Assembly: GCF_001640805.2 (NCBI RefSeq)
Contig: NC_066838.1
Span: forward strand, 13,973,632 to 14,037,631
From: Lates calcarifer
Taxonomy: Eukaryota; Chordata; Actinopteri; Centropomidae
DNA: 64,000 nt
Reading direction: 5' to 3'
Part shown: piece by piece, positions 49,137 through 60,811 of the stretch
How the letters are laid out: each line of letters opens with the position of its first letter
Position numbering within the stretch: the stretch's first letter is position 1
Made by a program: the position numbers and the translations under genes
The notes under the pieces: generated by a model
The model's database searches: none
Seen by the model: the letters and a program-made list of their open reading frames with translations, nothing else
What the model was told of the DNA's origin: nothing

Positions 49137-49684
49137 TCAGCGGTCGTGTGGCGGCTGGTCTGCCTCGCAGGGGAAAGGCTGGGGCGAGGAGGGGGAGGAC
49201 GGCCTTCACCAACAGCCAACTGCTGGAGCTGGAGAAGGAGTTCCACTTCAGCCCCTACCTGCGTCGCCCTCGGAGGCTGGAGATAGCCGCCGGGCTGCAG
49301 CTCACCGACCGTCAGGTCAAGATCTGGTTTCAGAACCGCAGGATGAGGTACAAGAAGGAGCACAAGTACAGAAAGGTGGTAGGTGCGTCCCAATGTCCTC
49401 CTTGCAACCCCACGTCCAACTCGAGCTCGTGCACGGACCACATGAGGTTCCCGGATGCTTGTGTTGTTAGAACTTCCTCCTCCTCAGACCCGCACTTCAT
49501 GGATTATGTTTCCGTGTCATCCCCCATCTTTGGCTCGCACAGTGACAGCAGCAGTGGTCAGTATGTTCACCCTGCAGACCTGCCCCATCTGAGTCACATA
49601 CCTCCATCTGTTGCAAATGGTCTGCAGCCCTCCTGTACGGGTGTAGATAGTCATCACCATGCTGGTATTTCAAACTGGCCCTAG
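49137..49684 (+). CDS. hoxc3a: hoxc3a exon 2 (homeodomain and C-terminus)
   Basis: Second coding exon, residues 124-305. The homeodomain is at about 140-199: [39 protein letters not shown], helix 3 [22 protein letters not shown] and RYKKEH are group 3 traits, but [15 protein letters not shown] and TDRQ depart from Hoxa3/b3/d3 (HFNRYL, VEMANLLNL, SERQ), so the domain is derived. A basic linker ([11 protein letters not shown]) precedes it. The 106-residue tail is Ser/His/Pro-rich and ends [10 protein letters not shown]. The acceptor at 49135-49136 is used because a nearby AG (49139-49140) would break the frame. The frame is fully open, so the gene looks functional. Confidence 0.92.
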
Positions 49685-50335
49685 GGTCCCATAATGGCCG
49701 TCCCTCCTGTGCTCATCAAAATCTCAATGATACATCCACTTTCACTTACTTATGAAAGACCGGAGGACGTCTGATTAGCATCCCAGGGCTGAAACCCCCC
49801 CACCCCCACCGCTCAACACACACTTTCGCCATCCAGGAAGCATTTTAATTAAACTATATGAACATATCTTAATTAAAGGAGAGCTACAGTGATATTGTTT
49901 GTGTTTCTCATGCAGGGTGACTGAAGACTGCAAGTCTTCAAACTTGCTGCTCACATTGTACATACACGGCATGCACAAGACATTTGAGCAATTAATAATC
50001 ACATGTTTTTTGCTGTATTTTTGTGGCTGTTACATTTATATTGTTGTTGCATGTTTAATGCATGTGGGAACCATACTAGGAGTGAGTTCTCTATTTCCCT
50101 CTTTTGGCAGATAATAGCTAAGTGGTTGTCATATTTTGTAAGTGTCACATTAGGCCTCCTTTTTCATCATGTACTGTAAATAGCAGGTCATTTGTGTAAA
50201 ATGTTTTAACTGTGAAATGGGCAGAATAATGTTCATATTGAATGATGTTATATTTTTGTTAACGCCATTAAAAGGATACGGCAAGTCTTTGATACTGTTC
50301 TTGATTAATTGAGATGTCATATACTGTACATGCAT

Positions 50336-50341
50336 AATAAA
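50336..50341 (+). terminator. Candidate hoxc3a poly(A) signal
   Basis: AATAAA 650 bases after the hoxc3a stop, just after a TGTA motif (the CFI-binding type). Confidence 0.5.
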
Positions 50342-51640
50342 TGCATTTGGGAAAACTGTAGCTCTTGCGCAGTGTTTACCCTATTCATTGCTGATTAGAA
50401 TTACTCTTTTTTTCCAGCAGTATTTCATGATTAAAGATTCCTGGATTAGATCCCAAATGGAAAAAATGAGAAAGATTCTGTAATCAAATTAAGGCATGCT
50501 TTAGATTCATTGAAAACTCTACAGTATTGTGCATTCAAGTTGCACAGTCTTGCCACATAAGCCTTTCCTCTCCCTCCTGCCTCCGAGTTCCCCGCCATTA
50601 ATCACAGAGACAAGGCAGTCTTTCCAGCACTCCAACCACAAGCTCTGAACCCACTGGGCACCATGACAAGATCTCTTGCCTCCTCCTTCCCAACCCTTGC
50701 CTTTTCAATAGCCAAATTGTAGTGCTGCAAGTTGGGGCTGGCCTACTTCTCAGGGGGCATGTTAGCTGTGTAGCTTAGAAGCCCTTCCAGCAGCCCATAG
50801 GCCACAACAGGCCAATGAGGTTCAATCACTAATGACAACATATTATCTTTAAGAACAATGAGGAGACTTTGTGTGATTTTTTTACTAGCGTCCTCTGTGG
50901 CATTATAACGTGTGGATTCTCAAATGTAAACTGTGTGGAAATCTTATTATCCTATTTTCCTTTCCTTTTTTTTAAGTTAAAAATTTCGACTTGCCGAGCT
51001 AAATTACGCACATGGGGCATTATGCATTTATTTGACAGAAGTGGGTCACAGCTTCTCCTGGGTCTCAACAGTTTTACACGTCAAAGATAGACAGCAGCTT
51101 TCATGATGAAGGAGCAAAACCTCTTACACTTGATAATGTGAGCCGCAGTATCAATATTCTAAACAAAGTTTTGGACATGCTGACAGTTTTATATCAGTGG
51201 CCTTACTGTAAATGAGTTGTCACAGAGAACTACTGACAGCTTTGAAATGAGGGAGGCACCGAGGAACCTGATCCCCTAGTGGTCCTGGATAGAATGACTT
51301 CCTGCTCCTAACTCATTACCTAATCAGTCTCTGGATCAGCTGTCATTTGGTAAATATTTGACACCATTTGCAGCAGGTCTCAGGAAGTGTCAGGGGAGCT
51401 ATACGGGCTGCCATAACTCTGTGGAAATGTTAAATAAAGTAAGGCCTACACCACATCTGTATCAGAGAGGTGGTGACAGCTGGGGTAATTTAAGGGAGAA
51501 GTAATAAAGGGCAAGCGAGAGAGCAAGAAAAAGTTCTCCCCTACAAATATGTTCGCTCGAAAAGAGACAGAAAGAGGGAGGGATTGCGAGGAAGAAGAAG
51601 CAGACAGTGTTGGATTCCTGAGATTCTTGCGTACGCCGGG

Positions 51641-51650
51641 TGATTTATGG
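51641..51650 (+). promoter_or_regulatory. PBX-HOX composite site 3' of hoxc3a
   Basis: TGATTTATGG, identical to the site in the hoxc5a intron, followed by GTTAATGG, in a GC-richer patch (about 51540-51700). Confidence 0.4.
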
Positions 51651-52979
51651 TGTTAATGGTGCCGAGGCTCAATAGGACCTTTACCTCTCTGGTTCCTCAC
51701 CACATTCTCCATCCTACACACTAACAGCCAGGAGGATCCAAACACTGGAGTGCAGTAATTCTGTGGATGGGGTCAAGGGGGGATCCCCAGAGGTCAAGGA
51801 AAGCCCCCGCACCGCCCCTCCCCAAAGGGCCCCACTGCAAGGGGGAACAGTCGACTTCCATTTCAACATTAAGTTAGCCAGTTGTCCTCACACTGGGTTT
51901 CTCCTAGTTAGCAACTAATGTCATTATTTCCTTTTTAGTTGCTTGATGACATCTGTTCTTCGAGAGGGAAAGCCAAAGCCCAAAATCCTTACATGTTTTC
52001 TTTTTCTTTTCTTTTTAATTCTCTGCTTTGATCAGACTTGAGCGATGCATTAAGTGGATCTTTGAAGTGATAAATGACGCCAGCCGTGGTGCCATGAAAC
52101 CAGCTTTGGTTACGGTCCATCATTAATTTCTGAATTTTTGTGTTATGTCCTTTACAGTGACTGATGTTCCACTGTCCCATTTGCAGCTGTTGTGAAACTG
52201 ATTTTGGGGTTAGACTTGAAAAATGCTCCGTGCATCAAGACTTTTCTTAAGCTGCCGTGAAAACAAAACTGCTGCATGCTTAACAAAGACGTGCTGCTTT
52301 AAGTATCTTCCAAAAACATTTGCCCCTGCATTCAATGTAAAGCCTGAAGCTTGTCATATTACCATCACAGTAAGCTGCTGGTGTCTACTGAAGTCTTATG
52401 TTATGTAGTGGTAATTCCATTCATTATATGGGGATCACCATCAGAGAATATAAATGATGATAATAATAATAAATGTCTATGTGACAGCCCCTGCTTTTAC
52501 TAGAGCATATGTCTGTTCATTTTATGATTGGTGGGAGAGACAAATCTGAGGCTGAGTCCCCCACAAATCCCCTAAACCCCATCACAGATTATACATTGCC
52601 ATGGGGGTTTTGTTTGGCTTTGGTCTGCATCTACTGTTTTTGTTTTTATATCTTACACCACCATCCATACATGCACTTATTTAAACAACTAATTAATGCC
52701 ACAGCTTTTATAAACTGGGATAAACTCACTCCAAAAGCACAAAACCATCTTTATCCTTTCTTTATTCACAATTGATTACATTACAATCAAATTCCACTTT
52801 GAAAGTATAACAAACCATCTTATAGATTCATTTCTGTTCATAGTTCACTTATAAACTCAGATCACAAGAAAAAGCAAATGAGGATTCTATTCTGACATAA
52901 CATACTTGCACAACGATATAGGATGTAAAAATATACATTTGACTGAAAACACTAATGTATATACAGAGAAAAAATACAA

Positions 52980-53010
52980 AATGTACTCAATGTACTCAAA
53001 TGTACTCAAA
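52980..53010. repeat. Short tandem repeat of ATGTACTCAA
   Basis: Three tandem copies of a 10-11 base unit. Confidence 0.85.
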
Positions 53011-55033
53011 AACACAACCCAGTGGTTTTGCATGAAATCAAAGTCAAAATAAATAACACACAACTATTCTCCAGGGTTAAAAGCTCTAATCTCAGTATGT
53101 ATAAAAGGAAACCAAGAAAAAATAAAAATAAATCTAAGACTCCACCCTGAAGAGGTAAAGTTTGCTGAAAATGTTGTTGGTGAATAAATCATAGTGTGCT
53201 GATTTTGATGGACTGGAGCTCAGACCTGCCTCCACCACACTTAGTGCGCCTCAGCAAGAAACTAAAGCGTGACAAAAGATAAAAATATTAATACTTACCA
53301 CAACCTACTGATCCTGGCCTGCCCAAGTTGTTGACAGCAATAGTGGCTGCTGTGCTATGTGCTACACCACAGACTTAACATTAAATAGGTTAATTGCTAC
53401 TGTTAATACTTCAAATGTTTCTGGTTTTTGGGGCGTGGACACTGCCTGTGTTGATATGTTGTTATGGTTGCAAAAGGCTTCTCTAACAAAATAACTGGGA
53501 TGAACATGATATTAAAGATTATGATCAACTCTGGGACAATTTTCCAATTTTCCTTTAAAATGATTATGTTTGAAAATTGACTGATTTGTATCATGAAAAA
53601 GTCACAGAAGTAAAACCTACCCAGAAGTGACTGTTACATGCAATACTTTGGTCCATTGTTGAGTAAAACCCTAAACTTTTATGCCTGGCCTTCAGGAGGT
53701 TTTGTTCTTTTTATGACCTATTAACCTTCTCAGCCTTTTCCCTCCACAGTAGTAACTGCTGCCCACCAGTCTCTCCAGGTGCTTGTTGCTCAAGATGATT
53801 GTTAAGTATCAATTTCCTCTGTCACCTTTATGGGTTTTATTTATTTGTCTGCTCCTTCATGTGGAACAGAGCCCGAGCATCACTCAGGTGGATGGATTAT
53901 AACTCAACTGCTACGACTCATCAATCTTGGAAATTTGACTTCCTGAATCTCATACAACTGTTACTGTCATATTACAGCACGGCATTATCAAGATCAATGA
54001 CATTTTAAATGCTTCCCAGTTAAGGATGATCGGTGACAATAAAAAAGGTAAGTTGGTGATGAAAGTGTCTCAGCCGTGGTGAGCAGTACGGTGAGGGAGT
54101 CACCTGCTGGAGCTCACGTCTCCCTCTGAAGAGCACCGGTTAAATGAATGAACTTGTAATCACAACAGTCGCCCTGCTAAATGTCACATGTTGACCGTTA
54201 TCGAGCACTCAAGAATTATTTAACACCCAATGGCTTTATCAAACTGAATCGAATCGATGCACACTTTCTTTTGATTGAAAAAGCTGTGTGGAAAAAAACT
54301 TTGCATGGCAACAAAGAACAATGGCAGCATGTTAATATTTGTTCGAATTTTTCAGTGTATGTGAACATCAAATGCTAACACTCTGTTTGGGGTCCTGGAG
54401 ACCGCTGAGCTGCTTTAACAGCTCAAGAAATATACTTAACATTGTTTTATCTGCTTGATATTTAATGATTTAATATTCCTTATAAACATGATTTAAACCA
54501 ATGATGTTTCAGATGATACAGAAATTCATTATGTTCAGGTTCTAAGGGACTACAGCTGCAAAACATGGTTACATACAGCTGATTTTCATAGTCTCTATGT
54601 CTATGATTGGTGTTAACAGGACTTATTATGCTGCAGTAACCCTCAAAAATAAGTCATTTTTTATCTGAAGATGATGATAATATTTCTTGTCAGGCAAGTC
54701 TGAAATTTTTTCTTGCATCACAGCAGCTCCATTCATATCACATAGAAAACATAAATTAGGAAGAGCAAACAACAATATATACACTTAACATTACAGTTAC
54801 AAAATCCCTTCAGTATACATTTGATCTGAGCTTAAAAGCTGTATTTAATTTTAGGATTGACTGGTGCACAAAAGACTGCTTCAGTCTAACCTTATTCATT
54901 TCTGGTTTGCTGCTCTACAACCATATAAGACCCAGAACATAAGATTCAGTCAGTATGTAGGATTACATACAGTATACGTCTCTGTCTGAGAATGACCTTT
55001 CAGCAGACAAAAGAAATGTGCACTACACTTACT

Positions 55034-55325
55034 ACACTTACTACTTTCCAGTTTATTAGGCACACTGAGATTAATACAGTCTAAAACTGTCTGACTGCAG
55101 TTTGTATGAAAGACGATGGACAGAGTATTAAAAACACCTTTACATTACAGTTCATCAGCACCACAAACTGCAGCCTCCAAAATAACCATTAAGTTGAATC
55201 AACAACTCTCTAAAACAGTTTCAGCAAAAACTGAACATATATAAACTTCATGAAAGTCTGATTTATTGCTCAACTGTGTATTAGATTGCATTAGTTTTAG
55301 CTAATAAACTGGCAGCTGAGTGTAT
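55034..55325. mobile_element. Non-autonomous DNA transposon-like element (MITE)
   Basis: About 290 bases bounded by imperfect inverted repeats. CCAGTTTATTAG at 55048-55059 on the left matches CTAATAAACTGG at 55301-55312 on the right, with further matching bases outward (ACACTTA versus TGAGTGT). Ends of this kind (TTTATTAG ... CTAATAAACTGGC..TGAGTGTA) are familiar from common fish repeats, some of them Tc1-like. The interior has no coding frame. The exact family and ends need a repeat library. Confidence 0.6.
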
Positions 55326-58300
55326 TATCTGTTCATACATAGACTGTACATGAAATATTTCCTTTTTTGGTGTAATAACATTAATGGTAATTTCCCTATT
55401 TTGTCACCACTGGAAACTGAGTCCTTAAAGAGAAAAAAAAATAGTTTTGCAAATATTGTTTTTTTTTTTTTTAACACGTGCAGGAAATAAACAGTTTCAA
55501 TAAAACAGAAGGGTTAAAACCAGACTGACCTTTTTCTTTTATTACTTCTGACCTCAGTTGCTAAAACTAAATATCTCTGAAGCAGTAATTTTACACCAGT
55601 GTCATCTCTCTGTTAGTATCCAACAGTGGTCCACTCATTACAAAGTCATGCTGTGCAGCTAAACCTTGGTCTAAGACAGATAACTTTATTTTAAATTCCA
55701 CTGGAGGACACAAAGTTTCTAAAGATACCAAATCTTTCAGTCTGATTTTTGAGGAGATTTGTTTAAACGATACACAGAGCATCTAGCAAATTTTCATTTG
55801 ATGGAACAGTGCAGCTGTAAAAAATCATGGACTTGAATATTTCACTCATCACACAGCATAAATTAAGAGCAGGAACAAGCTGACACAGATAATATATACA
55901 GTATATATTACAGCAGACAGTGAGAAATAAAATGAGTTTAGCTGTGGTAAAGCTACTTAATGGGAAATAAAAGACAAACTAATATTGGATATTGTTAATA
56001 TCCGATACCTTATTTATTTAACATTTTAACTTTTCCAACATTTCCAAGATTGACATTTTTCCTTTTTTAACTGCAGGAATAATCCCTCCTGAACCTCAAA
56101 GGAAGATTAGTGCTTTATTAATGTGGTGTCATTTTTCTATCAGCATTTTGCTATTAACCATGATTAGCATGCACAGTAGATTACTGATCTACATTGTGAA
56201 CAAGCAGGGGATGTTTAAGCAACTAAAAAAAAAAAGAATGTTAAAAAAACACTCCCTCTCTTTCCCCGCAGCGAAAACAATGCTGTAAGAGGGAGAATAT
56301 TACAGAGTGTGCTGCAATGATGAACATTTCCTCCTGTTTCATGTTTAACCCTGCTCATTTCCCACAGTAAGAACTCCGGAAACACACAAGTGTGCACAGC
56401 AGCTTGGGGGGAAGATGACTGATGGCTTGTTGTCATGATGTTTGGGATTCTGCCGACTCGAAGCCTCTTGGCTCGCTGGAGCTGTGAAGCGCTGCGGTAC
56501 ATACTACAGGCTATTGTTGAAAAGTCCTCGTATTAGCAAGGTATTGCTTCATTGTCACACTGTTGAGCTTGTGCAGAATGCACTTATCTGTAATGTCCCT
56601 GGCCATTTGCACAGTAGTTGCATTGGATTTATGATTACGGTTCATGTACTGTGACAGATTTCATACCATTCAACAATAAAGCAAGGACAATTATTGGAAT
56701 TTCACACTGTGAGTGGATGGATTTTTTTGTTTTGTTTTCAAGTAGTATTCCCTGGATTGTGTGTGGGCTGGGTAGACCCTGAGCTAAATCTTACTTCTGA
56801 TATCACTATTTTTCAAAAATGTCAATATTTGAAAAACACTGACATGCTCTATCAATCACATAGATAGCCATCTTTCAACCGGTCAATGTGCCACACTTGA
56901 ATATCTGTTTCTGCTTCTCCTCCAGCCCTGTTCTGACCCCTTCTCTCTATTCCTCTTTTTTTCCCCCCTATTGCTTTATTCCTTTGTCCCTCCACTGTAT
57001 TACAGCTCTATCACAATGCCACATTGATGAGCCTGAGCTCCATAAACATGGCATAGATGGCTGTCACCTTCCCCTCTTGGAACTGCATTAAAGGCAGTGA
57101 CCTCTCTGGCTGGTGGTGACAGTCGTCTGTCAGTGCTGGTTAATTCCCCAGTCTTGTGAGGGTCAAGAGCCGACACATAATGAGGCCTGACGGTGTTGGA
57201 GAGGGGTCTAGACGAGGGTCTGGGTGTCAACAGCGACCGCCGTAGCATCATGTCAGCGGGACATACAGGAGGATGAGGGTTCAATTCAAACCGTGGATGG
57301 TAATCCGAGCACGGCCCGAGCTGATCCCAGGGCCTCGACTGCCTATTGACACACATCAGAGCATGGACGCAAAACAAATTAGCATCAGTCAATATTATCT
57401 CCCTCCTCCTGCCTCCTGACAGCAGCCACCCAAGTGCTGCCATGTTTACCTCACCTCCAGTCAAAACAATAGACACAATAGTGATCATGATGGAGAAAAA
57501 GCCTGCACAGAGTTTTGAGAGGATGCTTTTGAGCTTTGAGGGAAGATATTCAAATCTGTGGTGTGCGTGTAAATGAGGAGCAGGATTTGGTTTGAGGGAT
57601 ATAAAATTCAGAATTGTGTTTGTGGAACCCATTTCACCTAAATTGTGAGATTATTCTCTTTCTTATTTCTGAGGCCATCTCATGCAAAAAAAAAAAAAAG
57701 TGGTTTAGGGGATACAAGCTGTCCAGAGGAAAGAGCCTCACTTGTTTTTTTTTTGTTTTGTTTTTGTGCTAAATGTGATCATATAACTTCTGCTGCATAA
57801 AAGGTAGCTGGGCAGTGATGTGGAACAACACTTCAAATATGCTAATCAAACATATGGCACTTCTAGGAACAAACACAGATTTGCTGTTCTTGTCCTACAA
57901 GATAAAAAGGTTACTTGGTTTTAAATGTAATTTGAATGCGTCCAAGGGCTGTAATAGGCTGAGACTGCTTCATTTTTTTAATTCGTTTGCATACGAGAAA
58001 GCAGAGATTGCTCACACCTGTTTTTTCCTCTTCTTCTTCGTCTCCTTCCTTTCCCCTCTCTGCAACCCCTCTCCCCGCCTCCCCTCCCAACCCACCCCCC
58101 CCGCCCCTCCCTCCCTCTGCTGAAAGCCATTACAGAAATACAATTTCTAATACCTCCGCACAGGTCTTCGATCGACTGCAAACAAATTTATATTCAGGCG
58201 GTAAACAGAAAGCTGCAGAGATTTATTTATTGAGTGTGGAGGAGAGAAACAAGCTAGCGCGTGAACCCTGAGTAACCTCCGAGCTGACATGAAGATGGAT

Positions 58301-59445
58301 CAGTGCGCCATGCAAATGCATGGAGAGAAGGGATATATTGCACTCAGTCATTCAGCACATCGCTGCCTGTAGAATCCCATTAACTCCCACAGCTGGGACC
58401 ATATTTCTGTGTTGTAAGAATGCAGTTAGAAGTTGTTCATTACGCTGAATTATATTGTAATTACTGCAGACTTAAAAGACATAAGAACTATTGTTAAAAT
58501 AAAACGATAAGAACAGAGACATACAGTAGTATGAAATTTAGTTTTTTTAATGAAATGTTATGAGTGTCTTTTTCATACTTTTATAAATAATAACAAAAAT
58601 AATAATAATAATGCATGTTATTTATACATTTTTATATTTATTAATTATATTGATTACATATTATGTTCTATTCATTATTTTAGGGACAGGAAAAATATAA
58701 TAATGAGACCAATTAATTAGAAAATATTAAATATAATTTAGTATTCTTTCAACAATCCAAAATCCAAAATCATTGCTCGTCGTCAATGATAGTTGAATAC
58801 CGTCACACATGACTGAAAACCTATATAGTATTAAAAACATTTTTTAAAAAGGCAAATTTAAAATCATGAATTCCATTTTTTTTATTATTATTATTGGAAA
58901 CATCTCTTCACTGCAGATTAAAAGTCAAACAATTAAACGGTTTAGAGATCAGACATTAACAGTGGCACATCTATTAATTCCCATTATTTAAAATGTATGC
59001 GGGCAGGCTGTACGAGACATTGATGCGTGCATTTGAAAGTAGGTCAACAAACTTCTGCTGCTCTGTGGAGCTCCTCCATGACATTTTCACTTCTGTACTG
59101 GAGGTGAAAACAATGGCTCTGTTCCCGTAGATCTACTGTGGGGTTGTTTGCATGTGGGTTTTTTTTTCCAAGGCAGTGTAGGCCCAACAGTCCTGGGCTT
59201 GTATACAGTGCTTTCCACTCACGTGGGAATGTGGTAGGTGACTGATTATTTTTTTTTTCATTGTTTTTGTTACTCCTACGAGTTTGCATATGAAGTATCA
59301 CACATGGTTCTTTCATAAGTAAACACACAGACACTGTGAAAAAAGCCCAGTCCTAAACGCTAATTTCCGTCCGAGGAGCTGCTTTAACCTGCGAAGAACA
59401 CGTCTCCTCTGTCAGTTACAACTTCTTGATCTCGGCTCTGGGCCG

Positions 59446-59474
59446 TTTTTTTTTTGTTTTTTTTTTTTTTTTTT
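59446..59474. repeat. Poly-T tract
   Basis: T10-G-T20-like run. Confidence 0.9.
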
Positions 59475-59769
59475 GGTATTTGTTCGAGGCTAATTACAAA
59501 TCTGCTGCCACTGAACTTCTAAATACCAGCTGTCACGACCTCTGAACCCATTAAGTGTGCCTTTCACATGACCTAAGCCCTCTGCTAAAGAGGGCCTCGG
59601 GTTTTTCAAGAAGCCTTCGCCTATTTGCATAATCCATTAGCTGCATCAATGTAGCTTATATTATGCTAATTTAGCTTTGGAAATAGAAGTTTCATTGTTG
59701 CGTTGAAAAATAATCATTACACAAGAATTTGGCCCAAAACTTCTCTCGAGGCCTAAAAAGCCCGTTTGA

Positions 59770-59804
59770 TTAAAAAAAAAAAAAAAAAGAAAGAAAAAAA
59801 AAAA
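59770..59804. repeat. Poly-A-rich tract
   Basis: A-run with two G interruptions, about 35 bases. Confidence 0.9.
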
Positions 59805-60030
59805 AGTCTGACGTCATAGCCTACCTGCCTGAATAGGTGAAAGGCCCACGAAGGCCCTCAGCGTCTCATGATGATGACGATTAACTTCTTTTGCTGCTTT
59901 CAGGGATGTTTGTAGCTTTTTTGTTGTGGCCTGTGTGGTGCTACTGGCTATACTCGGACACCACTAAAATGTTGACCTGAAGTCAGTTAACAACTTGCTT
60001 GCTCGGCTTAATCAGTGTTGTCCTCCCTGA

Positions 60031-60088
60031 TGACAGAGATGTCCGGCTATTGGCCGAGACCAGGAGGGCACGTCATCTCCATCAATCA
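60031..60088. promoter_or_regulatory. hoxc1a: MEIS and PBX-HOX sites upstream of hoxc1a
   Basis: TGACAG (MEIS/PREP core) at 60031-60036 and CCATCAATCA at 60079-60088, which is TGATTGATGG on the minus strand, the consensus PBX-HOX1 site. They lie 135-190 bases before the hoxc1a start. Group 1 genes such as Hoxb1 self-activate through PBX-HOX plus MEIS sites, so an autoregulatory element is a fair inference. Confidence 0.55.
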
Positions 60089-60222
60089 GGGACTGCTGTT
60101 TCTCCTCTGAGGAATGTCCCCGCGGTAACGTCCAGCTGCCTGACCATGCGTTACTTGGATGCATGAGAGGCCGGGCATGAAGTGCAACCCCGTCCAATGA
60201 TTATGCAGGGAGAGAGGTGATA

Positions 60223-60811
60223 ATGACTTCCTATCAAGAGTTAACGGCCGAAGGGGAGAGTAGCCCTCTGTTCACGGGCTGCTGCCGAGCAAAAGAGGTC
60301 ATAAACCGGGACCTGGGCGGCAGAACTTATCCTGAACTCGGCAGTCGTGATGAGGAGGGAAAACCGGAGGTGGAAGTCGCCTCAGGATTTAATTCTCCGC
60401 ATCCTCGCTACTTAACTCTCTCAAACAGTTTGACTCTGTGCACCTCTTCGGACAGCCCTCCTCCTCCTCCTCCTCCTCCTTCTTCTTCTTCACCACTACT
60501 ACGACATTATGAGATTCTCGAGGGCTTCTCGGCACCGGCCTGCCCCCACTCGTCCCGTGTCCCCTGGCGGTGCAGGGCGCAGGGGCAGGGCTCTCCAGGA
60601 CGTGGATACTGCGCATCAAACAACAGCGAGACGCGACTCGACGACGATTTTGGGTCACTTCCAGAGCAAATTCAAATCTATTCTCGCAACGGCCCCGAGA
60701 TTCACGTCGCCGTGGGAAGTTCAGCCAGCTCGGACTGTAACGTGGCTGATTTGGATGAAAGGAGTAAAACTTTTGAGTGGATGAGGGTGAAGAGGAGTCA
60801 GCACCGGGCGG
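60223..60811 (+). CDS. hoxc1a: hoxc1a exon 1 (N-terminal region, homeodomain exon not found)
   Basis: First coding exon of a group 1 Hox gene, encoding 196 residues plus one base. The hallmark is KTFEWMRVKRSQ near the end (TFEWM at 183-187), the Hox1 form of the PBX-binding motif (TFDWMKVKRN in other Hox1 proteins). Position at the 3' end of the C cluster makes it hoxc1a. The start MTSYQELT uses the first ATG. A Pro8 run (79-86) followed by Ser4 comes from a CTC repeat. The donor is GCGG|GTAAGT, a perfect consensus in the family's phase 1. No homeodomain exon is seen in the remaining 3.2 kb, so the gene either has a long intron reaching past the window or has lost its second exon. Confidence 0.82.

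Larger units (their letters stand above)
49685..60222. other. hoxc3a 3' UTR and hoxc3a-hoxc1a spacer
   Basis: 10.5 kb, mostly AT-rich, with no homeobox. An ancestral hoxc2 would have sat here; no remnant is visible. It contains a likely hoxc3a 3' UTR to about 50.3 kb, a PBX-HOX-type site at 51641-51650, a triple ATGTACTCAA repeat, a transposon-like element at about 55034-55325, a GC-richer block at 57000-57600 and the hoxc1a upstream region with POU and PBX-HOX sites. Confidence 0.55.

Noticed and set aside
57000..57632. 210-residue minus-strand ORF
   Set aside because: No recognisable domain, no splice or promoter context, composition unlike a protein; best explained as a chance frame in a GC-richer block.
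49685..60222. Search for a hoxc2 remnant
   Set aside because: No homeobox-like codons (helix 3 or ELEKEF region) in any frame.
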